Below are positions 30,085 through 42,100 of a stretch of 64,000 nt of DNA, piece after piece (position 1 is the first letter of the stretch; each line of letters starts with the position of its first letter). The DNA comes from Axinella damicornis (taxonomy: Eukaryota > Porifera > Demospongiae > Axinellida > Axinellidae): positions 3,933,121 to 3,997,120 of the forward strand of contig OZ007512.1 of assembly GCA_963931865.1 (NCBI GenBank). Reading direction: 5' to 3'. Below the pieces are notes generated by a model, which made no database searches, was not told where the DNA came from, and saw nothing but the letters and a program-made list of their open reading frames with translations. Made by a program: the position numbers and the translations under genes.

Positions 30085-31791
30085 TTACAGAGGCAAAAGC
30101 TTTTCATCTTCAGTGTCACTGCTTTGAATCATGACATTTGTTGACTGTTGTTCTTCAGATGACTGTGATGTTTCACTGCACTCATTGATCACTGCTCTCT
30201 GAGTCTGATACTTTCTCTTCACATACCATCCCAGTGCGGACAGTGGGAGTGACGGCAGAAGGGAGAGCACGATTCCCATGATTCCAGTCTCAACTTGTAC
30301 TTGTGCAACCAGCATCTGCTCATAAAGCCATAACAGGCTGAAAATAAGTCCCATGGTTGAAATAATCACAGTGAAGTGTACAAATATACTTCCACAGTGT
30401 CTTATATTCCTCCTTGGACTCTGACACAGATACATCAGGTAGGCAACAATAGCTGTCAAGCCAACCAGTACCATTATCAACAATGCCAAGCAGAGAGAAA
30501 AGTTACTTGAGGGTGGGTCAAAAGTAGGACGCAGAGGGGAATGGCGCTCATGGTGATAATCTGTAGGACCATCAGAATGTTCCACAATGCAATAACATGA
30601 ACAGTTTCAAGCAGGCAGTGATTCCAGAGATGATGTCTCCTGCCAACGATATGATGCCTCACCGTGAGAATGGAAACAACCAGTTCCACACACACTGCAA
30701 TTGGGATGATGGTAACCTTGGCCACAAGTGTGAGAACTTCGTCTTTATACAAGCCTGTATCTGATGGAATTGAGCATTTGTATTTTGAAAGCTCTATGAT
30801 ACAGGATGTAATTGCTGGATGGTTGTGGATGTGACTGTACAGTGAAGCCGCAGTGTATACATCATTGCATAGGAAAGCAATAAGTGCCGCAGCCCAGTAC
30901 AAGTATGCCGTGAAGTGTCGACCTGAAGCTACAGCTCTTACTCTGGGGTAGTACCAGGACAATGACTTTGCAAGGGCAATCAGCATGAGAATGTTTAAGA
31001 AAGCAAAAGCACATAGTAGAGCAACACGACAGTAGCGAACATTCCTATCTTCAACATGCAACCCTGTTGCAAACATGCCATAGCTTATGGACACATATCC
31101 CTTGTCATCATCATCAGCTTGTCTTTGGACACGGGCATACGACTTTGCCTGCACATTGATGTAATAAGAGAGTGCATTATGTACACGTAGCATGAATTGA
31201 GACTGTTACTACGTTGTACAATAGGATAGATGTCATCTATTCTCATAAATAACACATGTCATGGCATTATACTGCAGCTACTGAACATACCCAGGTGAGG
31301 AGTTGTATTAACCCTTCTAACAGGTCATCCTCAGAAACGTCCGAAGGAAGTGAGTCAATATGAAGTTTAATTGGTAAGATGGTGTGAGGTGAGACACTCG
31401 AACGGTAAATAGTTGTGCTGATAACATTGTCCAGTACTACCAACTGATCAAATGAAATAAGGAAGACTAAAGCAGAGCTGCTCCACTGAAACTTTTGCCT
31501 ATATGAGAAGTTGTTCGATGCACTAGAGAAGGAGGAATGCCAACCACAATGCTCTGGAAGTGCACCGCCTACTGTGACACACATAAATATTCCAACTAAA
31601 TTCGGAGGCAATCCTTGTAGGGGAAAGAACACCTTCTGCATCAAGTACAGGGTTGTGCTATCCGCTAGTAGAGCATCTTGCAGCTTCTGATGAACAATCT
31701 GTTGTCTGGTGTTGTTTGTGCATTGCGTAAGTGGGGTAACTGCAGCTGCAGTCAACAAAGTCAGGAGGACATAAAACATCTTTGTTGCCAT
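30085..31791 (-). pseudogene. 7TM-D: seven-pass membrane protein with a 2-bp frameshift
   Basis: Exon 1 (31791-31291) encodes 167 residues: signal peptide MATKMFYVLLTLL, an outer domain with NNT and NFS sequons, and EDDLLEGLIQLLTW. The intron is 142 bp (donor GTATGT, acceptor GTGCAG), joined in phase 0. Exon 2 is 31148-30085. It is open through TM4 and then carries two extra bases in a CT repeat near 30491-30500 (TCTCTCTG where B has TCTCTG), giving THPQVTFLSAWHC and a stop. Restoring alignment in the other frame gives TM5 to TM7 and the tail ending DEKLLPL. All splice signals survive and no other lesion is seen, so the break is young or could be an assembly error. A pyrimidine-rich acceptor just upstream of the ATG (31798) suggests a 5'-UTR intron. 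The QSSD tail pairs it with 7TM-B. Confidence 0.75.
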
Positions 31792-31797
31792 AGTAAC

Positions 31798-32550
31798 CTG
31801 CATAGAAGAACAAATATTTTGCAGCTAAATTATGATCCATACTATAGCGACTCTGGTACCTGGATTGCTTCACATGCCAACTGATTAGGGCAACTGCAAC
31901 GGTCAGGATGATTACTAGAGTTCTACTTGGTCTCAAGTGTGTTTACAATGCCAGATGGATCAAGGATTTCCTGGATAGGTGGAACCTAGACCCTGGACCT
32001 TAAAGTAGCTCTGAAGTATTTTTATGAAATTAGGTATTCCGTTGGTAACTGAATACAATTGGTGTCACTAATGTCCATGAGAATTTAGCCAAATTAACAA
32101 ACTGAATCAAACTTGACATATTCAGCATGAGTGAATGATGGGACCGGGAAAGTTCAGTAATACCTTTTACATCGCATACGTGACTGTATTATACAATATT
32201 TGGGGTGAGGTTATATACTGAACTGTTTATGCTATCATCCCTTCCTTGTTTCTTAACTTTTTTCCCTTCTTCTGCAATCTTTATATTTCCAGGTACATAT
32301 TTCTATGATATTGCTCTTATGTTTATGACTTTATATACATCCCCTCGTGTTGGGCACTGTGTACTGATGCAGCACTGACTGCCTTGCTATAGTGAACTCA
32401 ATCAAATGGGGCTGCAGGCAATATGGCAATACTTAGCCATCACTTCAGTTTGAATGGCACAGTGGAAGTGAAAGTTGGAATACTGTAGCCATTGGTAACA
32501 GGAATGCATACAGCATGTAGGCACACAAAGCATCTATATAGCTATCTTCA
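31798..32550. other. Upstream region of 7TM-D
   Basis: Contains the predicted 5'-UTR acceptor (TTCTTCTATGCAG, minus strand) and sequence shared with 14.7-15.4 kb. No gene is supported. Confidence 0.45.
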
Positions 32551-32590
32551 CATTCAAACCTGAAGATCTGATGTGCACAGCAACAACTCA
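32551..32590 (-). promoter_or_regulatory. Conserved upstream element (copy 4)
   Basis: Nearly identical to 15414-15450 (AAACCTGAAGATCTGATGTG at its left), about 765 bp upstream of the 7TM-D start. Confidence 0.4.
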
Positions 32591-32880
32591 GTTGAAGCAA
32601 CACTCACGGAGTTTTCAGCTCTTTAGAAATGAATTTCACTTCTCTGAAGTTATTATAGTTTTGGTACCAATTGCTTACGCCATAAACAGGTGGGCTCCCC
32701 ACATTTTCCACTGCATAAGCTTTTTCCTTTTATGGTGCAACTTATGAAACAATAATTATATCAGTTTATAATAATATGATGATCTAAACCAAATCACTTA
32801 ATAAATAAGCATTTTATGTGGGATAAACAATATTTAGGATAGTTGTTGTATTCTCAGTGCAAATCTGAAGTGGTCATTAA

Positions 32881-32973
32881 GGTAGCATATACCCCTTTAC
32901 GCTAGATTACCTTTAACCATCGGGGGAACCCGACAGTTAAAGGTAACCTAACGTAAAGGGGGTATGTGCTACC
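32881..32973. mobile_element. TTAA-flanked palindromic element (93 bp)
   Basis: TTAA at 32877-32880 and 32974-32977. The ends are GGTAGCATATACCCC and its inverse with a small change; the centre is ATCGGGGGAACCCGA. Same family as 13946-14125. Unit 1 at the matching site (about 15680) lacks it. Confidence 0.8.
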
Positions 32974-32977
32974 TTAA

Positions 32978-33539
32978 TACAACATAGGTATGTATCATTG
33001 GGAAGTACATTGTAACTGAGTTGAATGACTATAGGTTATTGCACTCAGGTAGGTTCAGGTTTCTTACAGCTGTTTTAGGGTCCTGACGGATGCCAAATAC
33101 ACGTATATCATCACCGAGGGCGAAGCCCAAGGTGCAGCCTGAAGGTATAGCTAAGAGACATGCCAGAGTGCAATAACTGGCTTAGACTATGGGTCCTCAA
33201 CTTTATTTTGAAGAAGTGATTTATTGCACTGTTGAGACGTTATTAAATTTAAAGATCAAAGAATAATAGGCATTGCATTTGTATTTGCAGTGATAATTAA
33301 TGACCTGCCATACGTACTTTATAGCAGGGCGCTCTGTACGGGGAGAAGAGCTCCTCTTCCTGTGCTGAGCAGCTGGGAATGAGGCTAGGTGCATTTCAGT
33401 GGCAGGTTTACATATGAAAGTGCTATAGCTAAGACTGCCTTGAATTGAGTAAGAATTATCGCCCATAATGCATTTCTCTGAAGTATTTACTTCTCCTGTT
33501 CAAAGAGCAATGTATTCAACAATGACCAGAATTGGGGAA
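32978..33539. other. Distal flank of unit 2
   Basis: Similarity to unit 1 (15780-16060) ends near 33210. Beyond this I see no gene. Confidence 0.5.
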
Positions 33540-33565
33540 GGGGGGGGGGGGGGGGGGGGGGGGGG
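33540..33565. repeat. Poly-G tract (26 G)
   Basis: An uninterrupted G-run; its length should be treated as approximate. Confidence 0.8.
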
Positions 33566-33824
33566 TGAGAGATTCACTCTACATCAAAATATTCACGTGC
33601 AGCTGAAGAGAGCACCTATTTTGTACAAGGCTATAATAAAAAAGCGGATATTTATCAGGAGCCACATCTCAATCCCTTGCACAGTTGCAATTCCATTCTT
33701 GAGCTGAACTCATAGTTTGTTCAATATTCATCTCAACAAAAGCACAACATACACACACACTCGTTCCACTGCAAACTCTCTGTGAGGAGAAGTCCAAGTC
33801 CCTCTGCTCTATCCTGCCCAGCAG

Positions 33825-33898
33825 GTCGTCCTCCCCAGGAATGTCACTGCCAGTCTGAGCGTCGTCCTCCCCAGGAATGTCACTGCCAGTCTGAGCGT
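33825..33898. repeat. 36-bp direct repeat, two copies
   Basis: Two copies of a unit containing CCCCAGGAATGTCACTGCCA. On the minus strand it reads AQTGSDIPGEDD twice, followed by LLGRIEQ, which loosely resembles the EDDLLEGLIE end of 7TM exon 1. That similarity is too short to call a gene fragment. Confidence 0.6.
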
Positions 33899-34065
33899 TG
33901 GCCAGATACTTTCGGACATTTTGGGAAACGCTTCCCTGCACTGGCCTGCAGCACTTTTGCTTGTTTCTGGAGGAGCAGTGCTGTTATAGGAAGTGCTCTG
34001 TGGCCCCTCTGAATGCACGTGTGAGTGAGTGTGTGTGTGCATGTGTGGGTGGTGTGCGTGCGGAT

Positions 34066-34228
34066 GGTTTAGGAGGAGGTTGGATTTGCCTGGGATGTAT
34101 TCAGAATGACCTGGAGACAAGGCTGAAATGGTAGGTTGGATTTGCCTGGGATGTATTCAGAATGACCTGGAGACAAGGTTGAAATGGTTTAGGAGGAGGT
34201 TGGATTTGCCTGGAATGTATTCGGAATG
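34066..34228. repeat. Tandem repeat of about 60 bp, three copies
   Basis: Starts at about 34076, 34134 and 34196 (AGGTTGGATTTGCCTGG...), with AATGACCTGGAGACAAGG in the first two. Its frames show no recognisable coding sequence. Confidence 0.75.
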
Positions 34229-35111
34229 GCCTACATAATGCTTTTTTTCTACAATCTCTGCAGATGTGAGTTTCATGTGTTATAAACATATGTACTAGTC
34301 ATGGTTCCATACTATACTGGATTGGAATGGGGGATGTTGCTTGCCTTTGTGTGGGCCTGCCCCCCAGAATTTGACACCACCTGAGATCGTTTTTGCATGC
34401 AATGTTGGGATGCAACTTACCACCAAACCTATAGTCAGTGTGTCTACTGTCTCAACGTCCTCAAGTGCTGTTTGGGGAAGTGCGAGTCAGCCATGACTGC
34501 ACATGGCTGCTTACTACGTCAACAGCTGCTGGGGTCTCAGGACTGACTTGGTCATTTTACTGCTGCCTAGCTGCTACTGGCAGGGCGGGCATTTTGACCG
34601 TCAGGCGGGGCCTGTGCCCTGCTAGGCCCTGCCGTAGATACACCACTGAGGTCAACCTTTGATGGTGCCAGTGTGAAGTGTCAGCTCGTCAATCCATGAT
34701 CCATGCAACAGTGTACGTAGCTACAAAGTCCCCAATGCTGGTGAGGGATAGGACTTCAAGGGGTGGTGTAGCCTCAGTCCCAGGCTCTCTCCTCAGAGCC
34801 TGGGAACGAGGCTAGGGGTGGTGGTGGTGATGGTGGGAGGGAAGTAAATGACCCCACACCTTCTAGCTATGTTATGACCACACTGACTACTGGGCATCCA
34901 CCACATTAATGTCAAAACCTCAAGTAGTGGGTAGAATACCTCCAAAAGCTTACTATGCTATGCATGACTTCAAAATAATCGGATCATGTAGGATATCCGA
35001 CTCCCTCGCGCAAACGAAAGGGAGCGTGGTAAGCAGTCACGTGATGCCACACCCACTCAATTCCCATTGGTCACGCCCGCCTAAGAGTTGTATGCACGCG
35101 CTTGCTTAGCT
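34229..35111. other. Intergenic stretch before the foldback element
   Basis: No gene is seen. A hairpin of the dispersed motif lies at 34769-34816 (GTAGCCTCAGTCCCAGGC against GCCTGGGAACGAGGCTA). An E-box (CACGTG) and inverted CCAAT (ATTGG) near 35038-35071 are weak promoter hints without an evident gene. Confidence 0.4.
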
Positions 35112-35120
35112 CAACAATAA

Positions 35121-35789
35121 GGGTCAGTGCAAAACCTGGACTCTGGACTCTGGACTGGACCGTGGACTGGACTCTGGACTGCATTTTGGACTGCATTTTG
35201 GACCGGATATTGGACTTGACTTCATACGCATGGCCCAGAAGGCATGTCGGAGGTCGCTATATCTCTGTCTCAGTGGATGCCTATGGGAACTTAAGTGGGG
35301 ACGACGTGGAGTAGCTACCCTGAGATCTGCTGGTGGAGGCTGGGGCTCTATCCTACAGGATTATTTCTGCTGGGGCCAACATCGGGAATCCCAGAATTTC
35401 TGGTCGTTTTTGGCAGAATAGAGCGTGTGCCGTCGATTGTTATACAGTTTGCTGTCTGAGTGAGCTACAAGACTGATTTCGTGCCTGTGATGACGACATT
35501 GTGTGTTAAGTTCTCTGCTGACGATGGGCTCTATCCTACGGGAATATTTCTACAGATATCAGACAACATCAGAACCCTGGTCACTTGATGGAAGTGGAAC
35601 AGAGCGTGCTAGCTGTTGAGCTTGAACCAACTGATCATGTGTGTGTGTTGTATTTGCTGTGGACCAGCTTGGTCTTCTGTATGCCTTCTGGGGCATGAAT
35701 GATTGAGTCCAATATCCAGTCCAAAATGCAGTCCAGAGTCCAGTCCACGGTCCAGTCCAGAGTCCAGAGTCCAGGTTTTGCACTGACCC
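35121..35789. mobile_element. Mutator-like foldback element with 9-bp target duplication (669 bp)
   Basis: The nine bases CAACAATAA occur at 35112-35120 and 35790-35798. Between them, the left end GGGTCAGTGCAAAACCTGGA is the inverse of the right end. The inverted repeats run about 110-125 bp, with one extra 12-bp TGCATTTTGGAC unit in the left arm. The arms carry a small TGGACTC/TGGACTG repeat. Long terminal repeats with a 9-bp duplication are typical of Mutator-like elements. Inside, a GGGCTCTATCCTAC segment occurs twice (35341 and 35525). There is no transposase. Confidence 0.85.
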
Positions 35790-35798
35790 CAACAATAA

Positions 35799-36007
35799 GT
35801 CGGGAATCAAACGATCACGCATATAAGCTTACGGAAGGCAACGAAACCTCGCGTGAAAATTCCTGGTTACGTATTCGCACATTTCAGGTATCCTAGATAC
35901 TTGAAACCTGCACAGGCCTAATAAACCCTAACTGCACATTGTTCCGTCGCTGTAAGTTTAATATGCACGATCCGTCGATCGTATCTACATTTCATTTTGA
36001 TCTGCGA
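35799..36007. other. Junction between foldback element and satellite
   Basis: About 210 bp of unique-looking DNA. An ATG at 35963 opens in frame into the satellite, but composition gives no support for a gene. A TAATAAAC sequence is near 35920. Confidence 0.45.
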
Positions 36008-36172
36008 CCTGGCTCTACCTCTGCTCTACCTGGCTCTACCTGGCTCTACCTCTGCTCTACCTGGCTCTACCTCTGCTCTACCTGGCTCTACCTCTGCTCT
36101 ACCACTGCTCTACCTGGCTCTACCTCTGCTCTACCTGGCTCTACCTCTGCTCTACCTGCCTCTACCTGGCTC

Positions 36173-39100
36173 TATATACCTCTGCTCTACCTGGCTCTAC
36201 CTCTGCTCTACCTCTGCTCTACCTGGCTCTACCTCTGCTCTACCTCTGCTCTACCTAGCTCTACCTCTGCTCTACCTGGCTCTACCTCTGCTCTACCTGG
36301 CTCTACCTCTGCTCTACCTGGCTCTACCTGGCTCTACCTCTGCTCTACCTGGCTCTACCTCAGCTCTACCTGGCTCTACCTCTGCTCTACCTCTGCTCTA
36401 CCTGGCTCTACCTCTGCTCTACCTCTGCTCTACCTGGCTCTACCTCTGCTCTACCTGCCTCTACCTCTGCTCTACGTATACCTGGCTCTACCTGGCTCTA
36501 CCTCTGCTCTACCTGGCTCTACCTCTGCTCTGCCTGGCTCTACCTCTGCTCTACCTCTGCTCTACCTGGCTCTACCTCTGCTCTACCTCTGCTCTACCTG
36601 GCTCTACCTCTGCTCCACCTCTGCTCTACCTGGCTCTACCTCTGCTCTACCTCTGCTCTACCTAGCTCTACCTCTGCTCTACCTGGCTCTACCTCTGCTC
36701 TACCTGGCTCTACCTCTGCTCTACCTGGCTCTACCTGGCTCTACCTCTGCTCTACCTGGCTCTACCTCAGCTCTACCTGGCTCTACCTCTGCTCTACCTC
36801 TGCTCTACCTGGCTCTACCTCTGCTCTACCTCTGCTCTACCTGGCTCTACCTCTGCTCTACCTGCCTCTACCTCTGCTCTACGTATACCTGGCTCTACCT
36901 GGCTCTACCTCTGCTCTACCTGGCTCTACCTCTGCTCTGCCTGGCTCTACCTCTGCTCTACCTCTGCTCTACCTGGCTCTACCTCTGCTCTACCTCTGCT
37001 CTACCTGGCTCTACCTCTGCTCTACCTCTGCTCTACCTGGCTCTACCTCTGCTCTACCTGGCTATACCTCTGCTCTACCTCTGCTCTACCTGGCTCTACC
37101 TCTGCTCTACCTGGCTCTACCTCTGCTCTACCTGGCTCTACCTCTGCTCTACTTGGCTCTACCTCTGCTCTACCTCTGCTCTACCTCTGCTCTACCTGGC
37201 TCTACCTCTGCTCTACCTCTGCTCTACCTGGCTCTACCTCTGCTCTACTTCTGCTCTACCTAGCTCTACCTCTGCTCTACCTGGCTCTACCCCAGCTCTA
37301 CCTGGCTCTACCTGGCTCTACCTGGCTCTACCTCTGCTCTACCTGGCTCTACCTGGCTCTACCTCTGCTCTACCTGGCTCTACCTCTGCTCTACCTGGCT
37401 CTACCTCTGCTCAACCACTGCTCTACCTGGCTCTACCTCTGCTCTACCTGGCTCTACCTCTGCTCTACCTGGCTCTACCTCTGCTCTACCTGGCTCTACC
37501 TCTGCTCTACCTGGCTCTACCTCTGCTCTACCTGGTTCTACCTGGCTCTACCTCTGCTCTACCTGGCTCTACCTCTGCTCTACCTGGTTCTACCTCTGCT
37601 CTACCACTGCTCTACCTGGCTCTACCTCTGCTCTACCTGGCTCTACCTTTGCTCTACCTGCCTCTACCTGGCTCTATATACCTCTGCTCTACCTGGCTCT
37701 ACCTCTGCTCTACCTGGCTCTACCTCTGCTCTACCTCTGCTCTACCTGGCTCTACCTCTGCTCTACCTCTGCTCTACCTGGCTCTACCTCTGCTCTACCT
37801 GGCTCTACCTCTGCTCTACCTGGCTCTACCTGGATCTACCTCTGCTCTACCTAGCTCTACCTCTGCTCTACCTGGCTCTACCTCTGCTCTACCTGGCTCT
37901 ACCTCTGCCCTACCTCTGCACTACCTGGCTCTACCTCTGCTCTACTTCTGCTCTACCTCGCTCTACCTGGCTCTACCTCTGCTCTACCTGGCCCTACCTC
38001 TGCTCTACCTGGCTCTACCTGGCTCTACCTCTGCTCTACCTTTGCTCTACCTGGCTCTACCTCTGCTCTACCTCTGCTCTACCTGGCTCTACCTCTGCTC
38101 TACCTGGCTCTACCTGGCTCTACCTCTGCTCTACCTGGCTCTACCTGGCTCTACCTCTGCTCTACCTGGCTACCTCTGCTCTACCTGGCTCTACCTCTGC
38201 TCTACCTGGCTCTACCTCTGCTCTACCTCTGCTCTACCTCTGCTCTACCTAGCTCTACCTGGCTCTACCTCTGCTCTACCTGGCTCTACCTGGCTCTTCC
38301 TCTGCTCTACCTGGCTCTACCTCTGCTCTACCTGGCTCTGCCTCTGCTCTACCTCTGCTCTACCTGGCTCTACCTCTGCTCTAACTCTGCTCTACCTGGC
38401 TCTACCTGGCTCTACCTCTGCTCTACCTGGCTCTACCTCTGCTCTACCTGGCTCTACCTCTTCTCTACCTCTGCTCTACCTGGCTCTACCTCTGCTCTAC
38501 CTCTGCTCTACCTGGCTCTACCTCTGCTCTACCTGGCTCTACCTCTGCTCTACCTGGCTCTACCTGGCTCTACCTCTGCTCTACCTGGCTCTACCTCTGC
38601 TCTACCTGGCTCTACCTCTGCTCTACCTCTGCTCTACCTGGCTCTACCTCTGCTCTACCTCTGCTCTACCTGGCTCTACCTCTGCTCTACCTCTGCTCTA
38701 CCTGGCTCTACCTCTGCTCTACCTCTGCTCTACCTGGCTCTACCTGGCTCTACCTCTCTACCTGGCTCTACCTCTGCTCTACCTCTGCTCTACCTGGCTC
38801 TACCTCTGCTCTACCTCTGCTCTACCTGGCTCTACCTCTGCTCTACCTGGCTCTACCTGGCTCTACCTCTGCTCTACCTGGCTCTACCTCTGCTCTACCT
38901 GGCTCTACCTCTGCTCTACCACTGCTCTACCTGGCTCTACCTCTGCTCTACCTGCCTCTACCTGGCTCTATATACCTCTGCTCTACCTGGCTCTACCTCT
39001 GCTCTACCTGGCTCTACCTCTGCTCTACCTCTGCTCTACCTGGCTCTACCTCTGCTCTACCTCTGCTCTACCTCTGCTCTACCTGGCTCTACCTCTGCTC

Positions 39101-42100
39101 TACCTGGCTCTACCTCTGCTCTACCTGGCTCTACCTGGCTCTACCTCTGCTCTACCTGGCTCTACCTCTGCTCTACCTGGCTCTACCTCTGCTCTACCTG
39201 GCTCTACCTCTGCTCTACCTCTGCACTACCTGGCTCTACCTCTGCTCTACCTCTGCTCTACCTCGCTCTACCTGGCTCTACCTCTGCTCTACCTGGCTCT
39301 ACCTCTGCTCTACCTGGCTCTACCTCTGCTCTACCTGGCTCTACCTCTGCTCTACCACTGCTCTACCTGGCTCTACCTCTGCTCTACCTGGCTCTACCTC
39401 TGCTCTACCTGCCTCTACCTGGCTCTATATACCTCTGCTCTACCTGGCTCTACCTCTGCTCTACCTGGATCTACCTCTGCTCTACCTCTGCTCTACCTGG
39501 CTCTACCTCTGCTCTACCTCTGCTCTACCTCTGCTCTACCTGGCTCTACCTCTGCTCTACCTCTGCTCTACCTGGCTCTACCTGGCTCTACCTCTCTACC
39601 TGGCTCTACCTCTGCTCTACCTCTGCTCTACCTGGCTCTACCTCTGCTCTACCTCTGCTCTACCTGGCTCTACCTCTGCTCTACCTGGCTCTACCTCTGC
39701 TCTACCTGACTCTACCTGGCTCTACCTCTGCTCTACCTGGCTCTACCTCAGCTCTACCTGGCTCTACCTCTGCTCTACCTGGCTCTACCTGGCTCTACCT
39801 CTGCTCTACCTGGCTCTACCTCTGCTCTACCTGGCTCTACCTCTGCTCTACCACTGCTCTACCTGGCTCTACCTCTGCTCTACCTGGCTCTACCTCTGCT
39901 CTACCTGCCTCTACCTGGCTCTATATACCTCTGCTCTACCTGGCTCTACCTCTGCTCTACCTGGCTCTACCTCTGCTCTACCTCTGCTCTACCTGGCTCT
40001 ACCTCTGCTCTACCTCTGCTCTACCTGGCTCTACCTCTGCTCTACCTGGCTCTACCTCTGCTCTACCTGGCTCTACCTGGCTCTACCTCTGCTCTACCTG
40101 GCTCTACCTCTGCTCTACCTGGCTCTACCTCTGCTCTACCTGGCTCTACCTCTGCTCTACCTCTGCACTACCTGGCTCTAACTCTGCTCTACCTCTGCTC
40201 TACCTCGCTCTACCTGGCTCTACCTCTGCTCTACCTGGCTCTACCTCTGCTCTACCTGGCTCTACCTCTGCTCTACCTGCCTCTACCTGGCTCTATATAC
40301 CTCTGCTCTACCTGGCTCTACCTCTGCTCTACCTGGATCTACCTCTGCTCTACCTCTGCTCTACCTCTGCTCTACCTGGCTCTACCTCTGCTCTACCTCT
40401 GCTCTACTTGGCTCTACCTCTGCTCTACCTGGCTCTACCTCTGCTCTACCTGGCTCTACCTGGCTCTACCTCTGCTCTACCTGGCTCTACCTCTGCTCTA
40501 CCTGGCTCTACCTCTGCTCTACCTGGCTCTACCTCTGCTCTACCTCTGCACTACCTGGCTCTACCTCTGCTCTACCTCTACTCTACCTCGCTCTACCTGG
40601 CTCTACCTCTGCTCTACCTGGCTCTACCTCTGCTCTACCTGGCTCTACCTCTGCTCTACCTCTGCTCTACCTGGCTCTACCTCTGCTCTACCTCTGCTCT
40701 ACCTGGCTCTACCTCTGCTCTACCTCAGCTCTACCTGGCTCTACCTCTGCTCTACCTCTGCTCTACCTGGCTCTACCTGGCTCTACCTCTGCTCTACCTG
40801 GCTCTACCTCTGCTCTACCTGACTTTACCTCTGCTCTACCTGGCTCTACCTCTGCTCTACCTCTGCTCTACCTCTGCTCTACCTGGCTCTACCTGGCTCT
40901 ACCAGGCTCTACCTCTGCTCTACCTCTGCTATACATGGCTCTACCTCTGCTCTACCTCTGCTCTACCTGGCTCTACCTCTGCTCTACCTGGCTCTACCTC
41001 TGCTCTACCTGGCTCTACCTGGCTCTACCTCTGCTCTACCTTGCTCTACCTCTGCTCTACCTGGCTCTACCTCTGCTCTACCTGGCTCTACCTGGCTCTA
41101 CCTCTGCTCTACCTGGATCTACCTCTGCTCTACCTGGCTCTACCTCTGCTCTACCACTGCTCTACCTGTCTCTACCTCTGCTCTACCAGGCTCTACCTCT
41201 GCTCTACCTGCCTCTACCTGGCTCTATATACCTCTGCTCTACCTGGCTCTACCTCTGCTCTACCTGGCTCTACCTCTGCTCTACCTCTACTCTACCTGGC
41301 TCTACCTCTGCTCTACCTCTGCTCTACCTGGCTCTACCTCTGCTCTACCTCTGCTCTACCTGGCTCTACCTCTGCTCTACCTCTGCTCTACCTGGCTCTA
41401 CCTCTGCTCTACCTCTGCTCTACCTGGCTCTACCTCTGCTCTACCTGGCTCTACCTCTGCTCTACCTGGCTCTACCTGGCTCTACCTCTGCTCTACCTGG
41501 CTCTACCTCAGCTCTACCTGGCTCTACCTCTGCTCTACCTGGCTCTACCTGGCTCTACCTCTGCTCTACCTGGCTCTACCTCTGCTCTACCACTGCTCTA
41601 CCTGGCTCTACCTCTGCTCTACCTGGCTCTACCTCTGCTCTACCTGCCTCTACCTGGCTCTATATACCTCTGCTCTACCTGGCTCTACCTCTGCTGTACC
41701 TGGCTCTACCTCTGCTCTACCTCTGCTCTACCTGGCTCTACCTCTGCTCTACCTCTGCTCTACCTGGCTCTACCTCTGCTCTACCTGGCTCTACCTGGCT
41801 CTACCTCTGCTCTACCTGGCTCTACCTCTGCTCTACCTGGCTATACCTCTGCTCTACCTGGCTCTACCTCTGCTCTACCTCTGCACTACCTGGCTCTACC
41901 TCTGCTCTACCTCTGCTCTACCTCGCTCTACCTGGCTCTACCTCTGCTCTACCTGGCTTTACCTCTGCTCTACCTGGCTCTACCTCTGCTCTACCTGGCT
42001 CTACCTCTGCTCTACCACTGCTCTACCTGGCTCTACCTCTGCTCTACCTGGCTCTACCTCTGCTCTACCTGCCTCTACATGGCTCTATATACCTCTGCTC

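Noticed and set aside
33669..33941. Minus-strand frame with AQTGSDIPGEDD twice and LLGRIEQ, resembling the end of 7TM exon 1
   Set aside because: The resemblance is limited to about ten residues around an acidic motif. There is no signal peptide, splice donor or TM exon nearby.
35963..39709. ATG-initiated frame of about 1,248 codons running into the satellite
   Set aside because: All three plus frames of the array are open for the same trivial reason, and the ATG precedes the repeat by only 45 bp. There is no domain, signal peptide or codon bias.
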